Assembly: GCA_025716855.1 (NCBI GenBank)
Contig: JAIXMQ010000004.1
Coordinates: forward strand, 744,001 to 808,000
DNA: 64,000 nt
Direction: 5' to 3'
Source of the DNA: Pilaira anomala
Taxonomy: Eukaryota; Mucoromycota; Mucoromycetes; Mucorales; Mucoraceae
In this document: positions 1 to 10,979 of the stretch, piece after piece
How the letters are laid out: the number at the start of each line of letters is the position of its first letter
How positions within the stretch are numbered: position 1 is the stretch's first letter
Position numbers and translations under genes: made by a program
Notes under the pieces: generated by a model
Seen by the model: the letters and a program-made list of their open reading frames with translations, nothing else
Told to the model about the DNA's origin: nothing
Database searches by the model: none

Positions 1-1373
1 TAAACTTACAAATGAAATAAATGTCCACAAGCTAATTTCTTTGCGGTTTTCATCCTTTCTCTGCAGATAGCACAATCATCATTATGTTTTGATAATTCGT
101 CAGTAGAAGCATCTACATAACGATCACGTACATAAGACATTGCTCTCCATCTTTCACGATAAATAATGACCTTGTTATGCAAATTTTTCAATACACTTCT
201 GACGTTTAAAAATAAGACAATATCAACTAATCCAAAAGAGATACCATGCATCCACTAAAGAATAATAATAAATCAACTGATCCAAATAATTATTATTTTT
301 TTTTTTTTTTTTTTTTTTACCATTAATTGCAAATATTGTAATAATGTACATCCTAATATTAATACATCTGCACTTAATTCGGTATAATAATTGATCAATC
401 GTTTACTTTCAAATCCATTTTCTCTCCATAAATCCATTAAATGTGTTGAATATTTAATCAAGACTTGAATTGTATCAAATACTACAGGTAAAAACTTTTT
501 TTTTTTTTTTAACAAAATCTTCCCATCGATTTTTTTTTTTTTTTAAAAAAAATAAACAAATAGTGTTACCTCCAATGTGAGAAAAGCTAATGATGTCGGA
601 AATAGATAGAGTGAACCAAGGTACCAAATGATATTACTAAACAAGATGGTAGATAATAATACTGTAATCTTGTAATATTTTTGTAAAGATACAAAAGCTA
701 CTGTAGTCAACTAGAATAAAACATTTTTTTTTTTAAAAAAAAAAATAAACTTCTTTATATAACAAGCAACAACAAAAACTTACATTATCTAATCTATCAC
801 GACTGAGTAAACTAAATATACGCATAAATCCTAATACGCCAATCCACATGGAAAGTCGAAGTATATGTCTCCATACTGGATCCATAACTGCTCCAATAAA
901 GATTACTTTAAATAATAAAAAGTTCAACATACGATCATACATGTGCTATACATAAGCATTAGTTTAACTTGTCATGTCTCTTTTTTTTTTTTTTTTTTAT
1001 ACGTACTTGACTTTCCATGGGCCATAATTCTCCAAATACAAGTTTAATGATTCCTCTACCAATTAATAAAGAACCACATATAGTCATATTCACATGAGCC
1101 TAAAAATGAAATAACCAAGGTTAAATATTTAAACTCGTTTTTTTTTTATACACTTTTTTTTTTTTTTACCAGTAGACTTATTTTTCGAGATTCGACATGC
1201 GTAATGTATCCTACAAGGTAATTTTTGGTACATAGTTGATGGGTTGTATTTAAATCAGAAGAATAACATGTTGACCATATATCAGAGTATAAAAATGACC
1301 GTAGTGAAACAATAAATGCAACTGTAAACGTTATCGTAGATACAAGTGCATACGTAGGAATATCGTACTTCAT
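1..1373 (-). CDS. gp78/AMFR-like membrane RING E3 ubiquitin ligase (3' part missing)
   Basis: Predicted ER-membrane E3 ubiquitin ligase of the gp78/Hrd1 class, which acts in ER-associated degradation. The start ATG (1373-1371) opens a hydrophobic N-terminus (MKYDIPTYALVSTITF). Later exons give further membrane segments and a loop with FGELWPMESQ and LLSRDRLDN, which I recall as close to gp78 loop sequence. The last visible exon carries the beginning of a RING finger, DDCAICRERMKTAKKLACGH, preceded by STDELSKHN. That spacing matches gp78 better than Hrd1. Several short introns start with gta plus poly(A), for example just below 1170. The rest of the RING and any CUE domain lie beyond base 1. 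Hrd1 is the alternative, but the residues just before the RING favour gp78. Confidence 0.8.
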
Positions 1374-2017
1374 TTCTATAATATATATTTACACAAAAAA
1401 AAAAAAAAAAAAAAAAAAGAGCGAAAAGGGGGAGCAAAAAAAGAGAGAAGGGAGTTTTATGAAAAAAAAAAAAAAAAAAAATCACACTTGAATGACCGCT
1501 GTAAGAGTCACGAGGGAATTACTTGATTGAATTGCATAATAATAAGAGAGTGTGTGAGAGTTAATCTATCCAATAAGAACTTCTTCAATGATCATTTTTT
1601 TCAGTTATGATTAGATGCATTGAAAATAATAGATTCTGCTGTATTTTTTGTACAATACATTACTTTTAAAAAAACTAGAGTAGTTAGAGAGCCTTTTTTC
1701 CCGCTTGGTTACACCATTTCAGGTACTAGACATTTTTCTATTTAAAAAAAAATATACTTTTTTTGCCTGTAATCTTTTTGGCTCAATTCGAATTTTAGTA
1801 AAAGTGTCACTTTATATACTGCGTCATAAAAAAATGAATATAATTCTATTCAAACATAATATAAAGTGCTGGGCAGATTTATTTTTGTATACAAAATGTT
1901 TTTTTTTTTCTAAAGAGTAAAAAATAATATGACATGACTTTTTAGTTATATTATAACAGGAAAAAAAAAAAAAAGATATGTTGTGTTAATCCAGTTGGTG
2001 GTATCAATATATATATA
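1374..2017. other. Intergenic: E3 ligase promoter and formin 3' flank
   Basis: AT-rich, with poly(A) runs at about 1394-1419 and 1459-1480. The first lies just upstream of the E3 ligase ATG, so it is probably part of its 5' flank. I see no convincing gene in either direction. Confidence 0.6.
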
Positions 2018-5000
2018 TCACTTGTAAATGGACTCTAATATCTCTGTCGCATTCAACTCACTCGAGATAATGGGATGTGTCTTTTGTCTCTGTTGTTGTA
2101 ATAGAATCTTTTCTTTTGTCTTGAATTCTCTACGACTCATGAGTAATTTTGCAAACAAGTTTTCCATGATTAAATCATGTTGCGTTGTCATTGTATCTAA
2201 TTTAAAAAAAAGAAGTCAGAAAGTTTTTTTTTTTAAAGCAAAAAATAATAGTAATAATAATAACCAAACTTACAATCACTCATATCAATGCCTTTTCCTT
2301 TTGATGCACCACCATTTCTTAATTGACTTCTTCTTTCTGCTTCATATTTCTTTTGTACTTCCATTCTTTCTTTTGTTTGTTTTAATACCTTGATCTCATT
2401 TGAACATTTCTAATAAATTCTTAAGTTTATCTTTTGAATGTCTGAAAGACTATGATTCATTTTTTTTTTTTTTTTTTACCTGCCAATGCTGTGTAAATGT
2501 TTGAAATATCTTGAAGAATTCATTTGGTTGAATTAAACTCTTTTCTCCATAAAACAAGACAACCTTTTCAAACGAACTCTCTGTTTCGTTCAAGAGTAAT
2601 TCAATTTCATCAAATTTGATCTGTGCTTCTTCTTTAAATACTTGTATTCTCTCTATAAACTTATCGTGTCCTTGCAGCTGATCTAATTGAGCAAGTCCCT
2701 TTTTAATCGTTGCTATTTCACTTATCAATTCTGTCTTGTTTACTAAAAGAAATGATAGAAATGATGAGTATAACAGTTTTCTTTTCTTTTCCCTTTTTTT
2801 TTTCACCTTTGGATGCTTGATCACTGTATTGTAATTCATCCAAGAAACCAAGTAATTTAGGGAAATTTGTTTCTACAGTTTCTACCAAGAAATGTAATAA
2901 AGTAGAATTCGCACTTTTGGTATCAATAATCTATATAAATACAGAAAAAAGGAGTCATTTTCCCTTTTCTTTCAATATCTACATATATATATATACATGT
3001 ATATATATATATATATATTTACCTTGTTAATACTAGATATCTTGATCCCAGACGCACCACCACGATTGGTATTTCCATTCATATAATTCCCTAATACCAA
3101 AATCATCTTTAACAACTGTCTAAACTTTTTACCTTCCTTTAAAGCATTTGAAGCCACCAAGACCGACGCCAGACCTTCCTTGATCCCATTGATTTTATCC
3201 CAAAAGGTGACTTTAAACAACAACCCAATCACTCTTTGCTTATAAAGAGGTACATGCATCATCTCCCACACCAACTGATCCGGTAAAGACAACTTACTTA
3301 TCTCACCTCCAGCCTCACCATACTTTTCCAACTTGGCCCTTTCTTCCAACTCTGGACTAAACTTGATCAAGTTCTCCAACACATGTTCTTGTGCAATACA
3401 ACTGGATTCACCATGCTCTAAATAACTTTGAAACTTGGCAATCTCAAACGATTCTTTGGACATACTGGTAAGGAAGATGCTCATGTTATACGCCTTTCTG
3501 GAATCCAGGAGCTCAATCACGTCGGATTTACGTTTTCGTTTCGTGAGGTCAATCGCTGGTTTTTGGACAAAGGTTTTCTCGATCTTGGTGAATACGTCCG
3601 CTCTTGAGAGTTGGGTGACCAGTGAGACGTCGTCAAAGAATCCGTCTGTGGCCTTGAGTTTGTCGTCATCATCATCATCGTCGTCGTCGTCGTCAGGTTC
3701 GGAGGTGCTCTCGAGGTGCTCCCAGACTGTACTGGAGAGTTGACGACGGTTGATCTTTTCCCATTCGACAAATTTAAGCTTTTGTTTGGATTGGTGAGTT
3801 GGTTGAGGTGCAATGGGTGCTTTTGAAGTAGGCGCTTTTAAAAGTGGTGGTGGAGGGGGTGGGGGTCCACCAGAGGTAATAGCTGGTGGTGGTGGCGGCG
3901 GTGGTGGGGGGACTCCATTTAAAGAAGGTACCGGAGGTGCTGGAGGTGCTGGTGGTGCTGGAGGTGGAGGCGGTGGTGGTGGGATACCATTCAGATTGGA
4001 TACTGGTGGCGGTGGTGGTGGTGGTGGGATACCATTTAGATTGGATACTGGTGGTGGTGGTGGAGGTGGTGGCGGTGGGATTGATGAATGAGAAGGTGGC
4101 GGTGGTAATGGAATGTTACTTTTATTTGCAGGTAAAAATGGTGGTGGGGGTGGAGGTGGAGGTGGTGGTGGCGGCGGCGTTGGTATGGACGATACTTCAG
4201 ATGGTATATTATTATGAATTGGCAAAATATGCTGTTTTAAATGAGGTGGTGTCTCGGGTGGAGTATGATCAGTTTTGGTATTTAAAGATTTATCTATGAT
4301 TAAACGTGAAGGCTCTGGTGGAACTGGTAAACTCTTTCTTTTAATTATACGTTTTGGTTGATTTTTTTCAACCGATTGATTAATTCTTGATTTAATTGTT
4401 TCAAATGATTCAGTCTATATAATAATAATAATAAAGTTAATAAAAAAATGTGTCATTTTCAAGGTAAAAAAAAAAAACTTACAGGTTCAATTGTTGGAGG
4501 CTGACTATTGTTCTTCACTAAAACACATACAGTTTCATATAGTTTTTTGATTTGGTTATCCATTGTTTCTAATGTTCTTTTATGATCCAACTCAATATCG
4601 TTGAGTCGCTGTTGTAGTACAGAATTGGTTTGATTTGCAACATGTAAACTACGTTCTAATGCTTCATTTTTAATACGGTATTGTCCTACTAATCCATCTA
4701 TGAAAAAAAATAAATAAATTATATGTACAGACATTGATATATATATATATTTGAATTACCTGCTTTTAAATCTACTTGAATTCGAAGGGAAGCTTCTCTC
4801 TCTAAAGCCTTTTCAGCCATTTCTCTTGCTTCATCCAGTTCCTGTAAAGCAGCTTCTAATTCATCTTCATCCACAAATTTAGATATTAAATTCTTGACAG
4901 TAAAGCCATACGTATTTGTAAAATGATCTGAATCACCCTTTTTATCAAGCGCAATTTGGGAAACAAAATGTTCTACTAACTGATAATATCTATTCCTTGT

Positions 5001-6608
5001 TTCCGAATCACATTGTATCAGTACAAGATGTTCTAATAAGCTCTGCAGATGACTGTAAGCCTTTGTACCATTCACAGACGCCAGAATTTTCTCAAGCATC
5101 TCCATCGGTTCCGAACTATTGCCAAGCACCATATGTGCAATCCGATCATTTTCTTCCAACTCTCTAAATTCTTCTAGCTTTAAATTCATCAACTCGTTAT
5201 TAAATAATCGCATCTTTTCAAATATTTGAGAAAGTCCACTTTGATATAATTGGTTTCTTAATGTGATACGTGCTTCACGGTCTTCAATTGTGTCTGGATC
5301 GACAAGTGCTATGATAAGTAATAGGTTAGCAAGTGCGTGCTCTGTCACGGGTATATATGGGTTATTTCTGGATGCAATTTGACGTATATCTGTACTGGCA
5401 CCTACAATCGATCCCATCTTGCCTTGTCCCTCAAGTATAGCACCTAGTGTCTTGAGCCAAGAATCGAATCGACTGTAATCGTTTTTTGTCTCTTTGATGG
5501 TATCCATGCCTTGTAATACCATGATGTGTCCTTTAGGTTGTTCAAAGTAACACATGAATGTCAATGCGTCACACACAAGTCTTTGGGTTGGAAGTGATGG
5601 TGATAAGATAGATTGTGTCAATGTAATAATATAAAGTGGTTCATTCATCACATGCTGAATACCGTACTATATAGAGAAGAAGAATTAGTTGTTGAATATA
5701 TAACTAAAATAAAAAGGGACATACATAGTTATTAAATAACTGTCGTAAACACTTTATTATTTCTAATTCAAATTGACATTCTCTTTGGTTTCTAATGATT
5801 TATTTCAATTAGTGAAATACAGATAAATATATAAATATATACAAGATAGTTACCTCGAGTTTATTTTGTTGATTAAACCAAGTTCATTAAATAATGTATT
5901 AATACCATTTTGTTCTATAAAATCCTGAGCCCATCTTTTTTTTTTTTTTTTTTTTTGAAAAATATAAATAATAAGTGTCATATACAGTTTTTTTCTTCTT
6001 CTTCTTCTTACTTTATAGGCATTGTTCTTAACCTTACAGAGAGATCAGAAACGAGTTTAGATCTTATTTCCATTTTAGTTTCATGTTTCATTAAAGAATT
6101 TATGTAATAAGCAGGTGTCAGGATATGATCTGGGTCAAGTCCTTGAAGTGATTCATGTGAAGCATTGATCTGAGAGACAGAGACTCGACTGGTATTATTC
6201 TTTTTTCCAACCACTGTTCCCATTGAAGGTAAAACACTTTCGTTACAAAGAATAAACCATTTCTTTTCTGGTGTCAAGTTTCGAACACTTGCATCATTTG
6301 TACTAATACTCAGACGAGACTAAATAGATTTAAATATGAGTTTATACCTATTTATAATACTTTTTTCTCTCTTACTGCAGTTAATTCAAATAGTCTATCA
6401 ATTTCTGCATTAGATGGTTTATCTTTTAAGCTTTTACTGGTTAATGTAGATGTGGAGGTGGTGACGGAAGATGATGATATCGATACTAGAGTAAAAAGAA
6501 TAAAGTTAGTATATATATAAAATACTTCATTTATCTTTTTTTTTTTTTACATCTTTGATTCAATTTTGGTTCAAGTGGTTGCTTTTTTTTACTTCTAAAA
6601 AATGCCAT
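2018..6608 (-). CDS. Diaphanous-related formin (GBD-FH3-FH1-FH2-DAD)
   Basis: Actin nucleator and elongator of the Bni1/SepA/For3 type, acting under Rho GTPases at growth sites. It starts at 6608 with MAFFRSKKKQ. The exons at about 6277-4719 encode the GTPase-binding/FH3 armadillo region (SWLKTLGAILEGQGKMGSIV, VTEHALANLLLIIALVDPDT). A coiled coil follows. FH1 is made of many proline runs separated by NLNGIPP repeats (about 3840-4200). FH2 begins LKFVEWEKINRRQL and contains ILVLGNYMNGNTNRGGASG. The 3' exons give a DAD-like tail (LIMENLFAKLLMSRREF, then basic residues) ending ESIYK-stop at 2018. The FH2 N-terminus carries an 11-Asp insert. Introns are short and often begin gtaaaaaaa. Confidence 0.93.
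3840..4200 (-). repeat. Proline-codon repeat block encoding formin FH1
   Basis: The plus strand shows GGTGGTGG-type triplets broken by short spacers. A roughly 45-base unit encoding proline runs plus VSNLNGIPP occurs twice in tandem (about 3984-4050). It is coding, purine-biased and probably variable in length between strains. Confidence 0.8.
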
Positions 6609-6788
6609 AACAAAAAATTAAAAAAAAAAAAAAAGTGAAAAAAAGAGAGAGAGAGAGTAAAAGAAACAAGAAAAACTGAATTGATTATGTTGTTGTTTAT
6701 ATGTTTACCAAATTAGGAAATCCGTTGTTTATTTATTTATTACACAGTATAGTAATCATGCTCAAAAGAAATATGTGGTACAAGAAAA

Positions 6789-8425
6789 TCAATTTTCTGC
6801 TGTTGGCCAGAAACGAGAAGATGCCCAATGAGCTATTTGAGTAAATAAAGATGGATTGGTTGTTGCTGTTGTTGTTGTTGTTGTTGCTGTTGTTGATGAT
6901 GATGATGTATTAGTAGGTTTATTTATAACAGATGCTTTAGTAAGTTGAGGTGATTCATTATGTGGTGTAGATACAACACAAAGTGGAGGTTGATAATGCT
7001 CTTCTGTTGTTGAAATAGTAGTTAATGTTGGTTCTTCATCTTCAAAATGTTCACTATGCGTATCCCAATCATCATCATCAAATTGATATTCATAATCTGA
7101 TTTTGTTTGTTGTTGTAAATCCATTTGACTACCATTATCATCATCCCAATACTCTTCTGATTGTTGAAATACAATTGGTATTCTCTCTGTAGCAGGATCT
7201 TTATGTTTAATAGGTTGTTTTCCTTTTGATACATTCATAATATGATGAACTAAAGCATCTGACTCTGCACTTTCTAATTCCCAATCTAAATTATTATTAT
7301 TATTATTATTATTATTATAATTTGTTCGTCTTTTTGATAATCTCTTATTCGTTGGTCGATAATGTCCAGAAAGAGTAGAAATGATTTCATCATCGTCATC
7401 ATCATCTGTTGATCCTTCTTCTAAAGATAAATCTGGATCCGATCTTGAATTTGTTTTTAATAAGGCTGGCTCAATCTTTTTGATAGACGATCTTACTTTA
7501 GGTCGACGCATAACAATAATACTATTTGCATCCGATTCTTCTTCACCTGGTTCATAACTACCTGAACTTGTTGTTTCGTCCTCATCTTCATCTTCATCAT
7601 CTTCTTCTTCTTGAAATCGACTCTTCTTCTTACTACTATTATCTTCTAAACTTAATGATACACATTGTTCTACATATTGATTAAATCTAAGTTTAGGTTG
7701 TCTATGACTTGCTATCACTGCGGGTGAAAATGCGCCGAGTTGTTGATTTGCTTCGGATAAAGAAATGTTATCTTGATTATCTACACCGCCTGTATTAATT
7801 TGTAATTCGGAAGCTGATCTCTTCAAGATATCACACATGGTCACTTTCTTTAATGCGGATTTTAATGGTTTCTGATTTTGAAGAGGTGAAGCAGTAGGTC
7901 TAGTACGACTTATTTCTTGTTTGTTGTTGTCTGGTGGTTGATCCGTACTATTACTACTGCTGCTACTATCTTGTTTTGAACTAGGCGTCGGTGTCGTCAT
8001 TAATCCAAATGTATCTTCTGTTGTAGATATCTTTGGTTTTGCAAATCTATCAGTATCTCCAATCTCTTTAATTACCGTATGTAATGGTCCATATAGCCAA
8101 GTAACATCACTATCTTTTAACCTATAAATATATAAATGTTACTTTATCAAACTACATATTGTATCATATATATATATATTTACCAGTTCAATGTATCCGG
8201 GCTCACAGTCTTTAAATTATTTCTTTGCTTTGCCCAAGTTCTCCAAGAAGCATTTTCAAGCCGAATGCCATTCACAATATTTAACTTTTGTTTAGTCAGT
8301 ACTCGCCATGAAGCTGCTAAATCCATTTCGTCAAATTTATATGACAAGTAATCAACGTTACTTTCCGTAACCACATTACGTTGTGACTCATAGTCATCGT
8401 CTAAAGCATGTTTTTTTGTATACAT
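6789..8425 (-). CDS. REG1/HEX2-like regulatory subunit of protein phosphatase 1
   Basis: Predicted PP1 (Glc7) targeting subunit. In yeast Reg1 brings Glc7 to Snf1 in glucose repression. Two exons, 8425-8184 and 8121-6789, join in frame to give 524 aa. Residues about 27-90 form the conserved N-terminal block of this family (DUF1752): LSYKFDEMDLAASWR, RLENASWRTWAKQ and LKDSDVTWLYGP. Near residue 225 is KLRFNQYVEQC, the RVxF-like Glc7-docking region resembling Reg1's HFNDRVEQC-type motif. The rest is low complexity: acidic runs, poly-Asn, Ser/Thr-rich stretches and a Thr-rich tail, as expected for a disordered scaffold. The single 62-bp intron splits a Trp codon. Confidence 0.85.
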
Positions 8426-8942
8426 AATGAGATAGATAGAAAGAGGAAATAAAGAAGGAAAAAAAAAAAAGCTTTTTTATTTGACAATTAAAAAAAAAAA
8501 ATTACTATTTCAGTGAATTACATTTCACTACATGCACCTTTTTTTTATAGGATCATCGCAAAGTCCACCCTTATTTGTACTTGTTCGAGATAAGAACCCT
8601 TTTAGGTGTAACATAATTTGTAGATCTTTCATATGGTTACTTACAAAAACCATAATGGTAGTATAAACTGATAAAATAAATATTGTAATTAAATGGGGGT
8701 GTATATACGTTTGATCGACTTCTAATACAATAAACTCACCTAACTTTAAATAAATTAACACTACGACTAACGATTATATTATCAGTAAAAGAATTAATGC
8801 ACAAGTTGACCTTTTTATTATAAGTTTGAATTCTATATATTCTATTAAGGCAGTATAGATGATTAATATGAAATAGAGAAACCCCACAACAAGCTGAACT
8901 GAACATGTTGTTGTTGTAATTATATATATATATTTACGTATA
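8426..8942. other. Intergenic: REG1-like gene 5' flank
   Basis: AT-rich flank with short poly(A) runs. The short open frames here have no recognisable protein features. Confidence 0.5.
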
Positions 8943-9760
8943 ATGACGGGCAGAATTCTATCAAGTGTGGTAGGTCAGCAAATTTATACAGTGGAATCCG
9001 GTTTACTGCTAGAACAAACCAGGATCTTGGGGACCACATACAGCCGCCGTACCAATGCTTGGGATCCAGTTGATCGAACTGAGATGCGGAGTTGCTGTAT
9101 AAAAAGGCAATAAAAAGTTCAGGACGTTTTTTTTTTAGCATAAATTTATTTTTTCTACAGTGGGGCACCTTATTCGAGTAAAAGAAGAACATTTAACTCT
9201 GAGAAAGAAACAGTATTCTCAGGATGATATGTACCATATTGCAGGGTTGTTTGAAAGGTATTACCTGATAGACAATAATTGTGGAAATGCTCTGTCGCCA
9301 TACAAAGTACAAATCAGCAAGGCACATTGGACTGAACTAGCTGGGGACTACAACAAGCGCCAAAAGAGCCTCCCCAGTGGCCTAGGTTTTTTCAGAACCG
9401 AAAAGACACTCACCGACACATGGGCTGCTATGAAGACCCAATATCAAGACTAAAAAAAAAGAGAGAGCATCAATTTGCCTGGTTCTGGTGGTGGTCCAAT
9501 GAGTGGGTAGTACCTTGAGAAAATGCATGGACTTCTTCATCATTGTCCGCAATTCCGTCCAAAGGTAACATACAGTTCCCTTAAAAGAAATTATAGTATT
9601 AGAGATGATGTTAATGAAGAAGAATGACGCTCTGCTGAATTGCCTTTTGACAAGCGTACCTCCTCCCCCCTCCTCTTCTTTCCCCAAGGCAGACAGAAAA
9701 CAAGAACGTCGATTCAAGATGAGAGAGAGGATTTACAATAATTTTTTTTTTTCAAATAAA
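8943..9760 (+). pseudogene. Decayed SANT/Myb-like ORF of a PIF/Harbinger-type element
   Basis: An open frame from 9160 (MGHLIRVKEEHLTLRKKQYS) has the tryptophan/basic pattern of SANT/Myb-like DNA-binding partners of Harbinger transposases (AHWTELAGDYNKR, then DTWAAMKTQYQD). It stops at about 9451, but the same frame continues past that stop and two more (INLPGSGGGPMSG, YLEKMHGLLHHCPQFRPKV, DDVNEEE), so it is broken. A separate 56-codon frame from 8943 (MTGRILSSVVGQQIYTVESG) may be an upstream part. The convergent transposase remnant next to it supports assignment to one element. Family assignment is from pattern only. Confidence 0.5.
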
Positions 9761-9779
9761 TAAATGTGTTCATTAAAAT
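9761..9779 (+). repeat. 19-bp direct repeat, left copy
   Basis: taaatgtgttcattaaaat, identical to 10733-10751. The pair brackets the transposase remnant. Confidence 0.9.
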
Positions 9780-9801
9780 TAGTTCAAGAAGTTATTAGTC
9801 G

Positions 9802-10675
9802 TTAAACTCCAGCAGATCTGTCTAAAGGATAACTGGTTGCAGAAGCTGTGCATTCACGACTTGATGACTCAACAACTTCTTCTTCTTCTTCAGTTATATC
9901 AATTATATCTTTAGCATGAATGCAGAAGTTACGCAAGATACAACTGACATTTATAATTCTGATGAATCTTATCTGATCAAAGATGTAGACAAACTTTCAA
10001 AGAAGTCTCCATCTCTTAAAAAAAAATACGAGATGCTCTTTCTACAATTTGTCTCATTACACTGAAGTTAGCATTGAATTTTGCCTTTTTTTGGATCGAC
10101 GTTTGATATTCGAGTTGAGAGAAGGGAGTAATCACATGATAGCTTATAACAGGTACATGCTGAATCTCCCAGTAAATAAGCATTCTCGAAAAAGTGTCTC
10201 TAGGGTTCTTATAACATTGATGAAGAAATGTCACTTTCGTTGAATACATGAAAGTCATGGTATCTCTCGCTCTCGCTGGTAGATAAACTTACAACCGGAA
10301 GTTACAACAGCTTCTTTCAGGTTTACTCAAAAGATTTGACTTTCGATCTCGGTAGCTCTCAGAAGTTTATTCGGAGCTATTCATAACGGTTAACTTGCCA
10401 TCAACAAGTCCCAATGACATTTAGTAGTCTTCTAATAGTTCTGTCATTAGGGTAGGGATATATTCATATTTGTCTTTGACATCTCTAAATTAACGATTTT
10501 TGATAGCACTCCTCCATGATAATCTTCATGGCATTAAATACTACTTCTTGTTCATCTTCATCCAGTTGCTTTAAGCAGAATCGACATAAACTTAGCACAT
10601 AAAGCATTTTCTCTTTTGAAGGTTTGATAAATTTAGAAAATTTTGCTTCCCTTAGTTATAGTATTTTGAAAAAAA
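9802..10675 (-). pseudogene. Broken PIF/Harbinger transposase (DDE_Tnp_4-like)
   Basis: Reading the minus strand from about 10675, pieces of a Harbinger-type transposase appear in different frames. First comes an N-terminal block (FSKFIKPSKEKMLYVLSLCR), then GLVDGKLTVMNSSE and YRDRKSNLLS (the region around the first catalytic Asp). Next are VISYHVITPFSQ, KAKFNANFSVMRQIVERA and a terminal IFDQIRFIRIINVSCILRNF block, ending at a stop at 9802. Stops and frame changes separate the blocks, so it cannot make transposase. The VERA and CILRNFCI signatures near the C-terminus are typical of the family. It converges with the SANT-like remnant, a usual partner in these elements. Confidence 0.65.
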
Positions 10676-10732
10676 AAAATGCTTAGTTCAGTTTCAGTTT
10701 AGGGCAAAATTTCTTCTTGAGAATAGCCTACA

Positions 10733-10751
10733 TAAATGTGTTCATTAAAAT
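10733..10751 (+). repeat. 19-bp direct repeat, right copy
   Basis: Exact copy of 9761-9779, same orientation, 972 bp away. Confidence 0.9.
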
Positions 10752-10926
10752 GGCAGTATCTGAAAACATTGCACTAAAGGCGCACTACTAATACTGTTAT
10801 TACAAGACATTAAGACCTAAACCCTGTTCATAAACTAAAATTATTATCTTCTGAAAAACAACAACCAGATGAAGCTTTAATTGCTGCTCTGATAAAAGAA
10901 AATTCAGGAATCACTCAGTTTCTATC

Positions 10927-10958
<32 letters not shown>

Positions 10959-10979
10959 AAAAAACAAAAACAGATAATT
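10752..10979. other. Intergenic with 29-bp poly(A)
   Basis: Short spacer containing an A run at about 10928-10957, immediately downstream of the sphingomyelinase stop codon. No gene seen. Confidence 0.5.

Noticed and set aside
3813..4299. Long plus-strand Gly- and Val-rich frames
   Set aside because: They are antisense shadows of the formin FH1 proline repeats on the minus strand.
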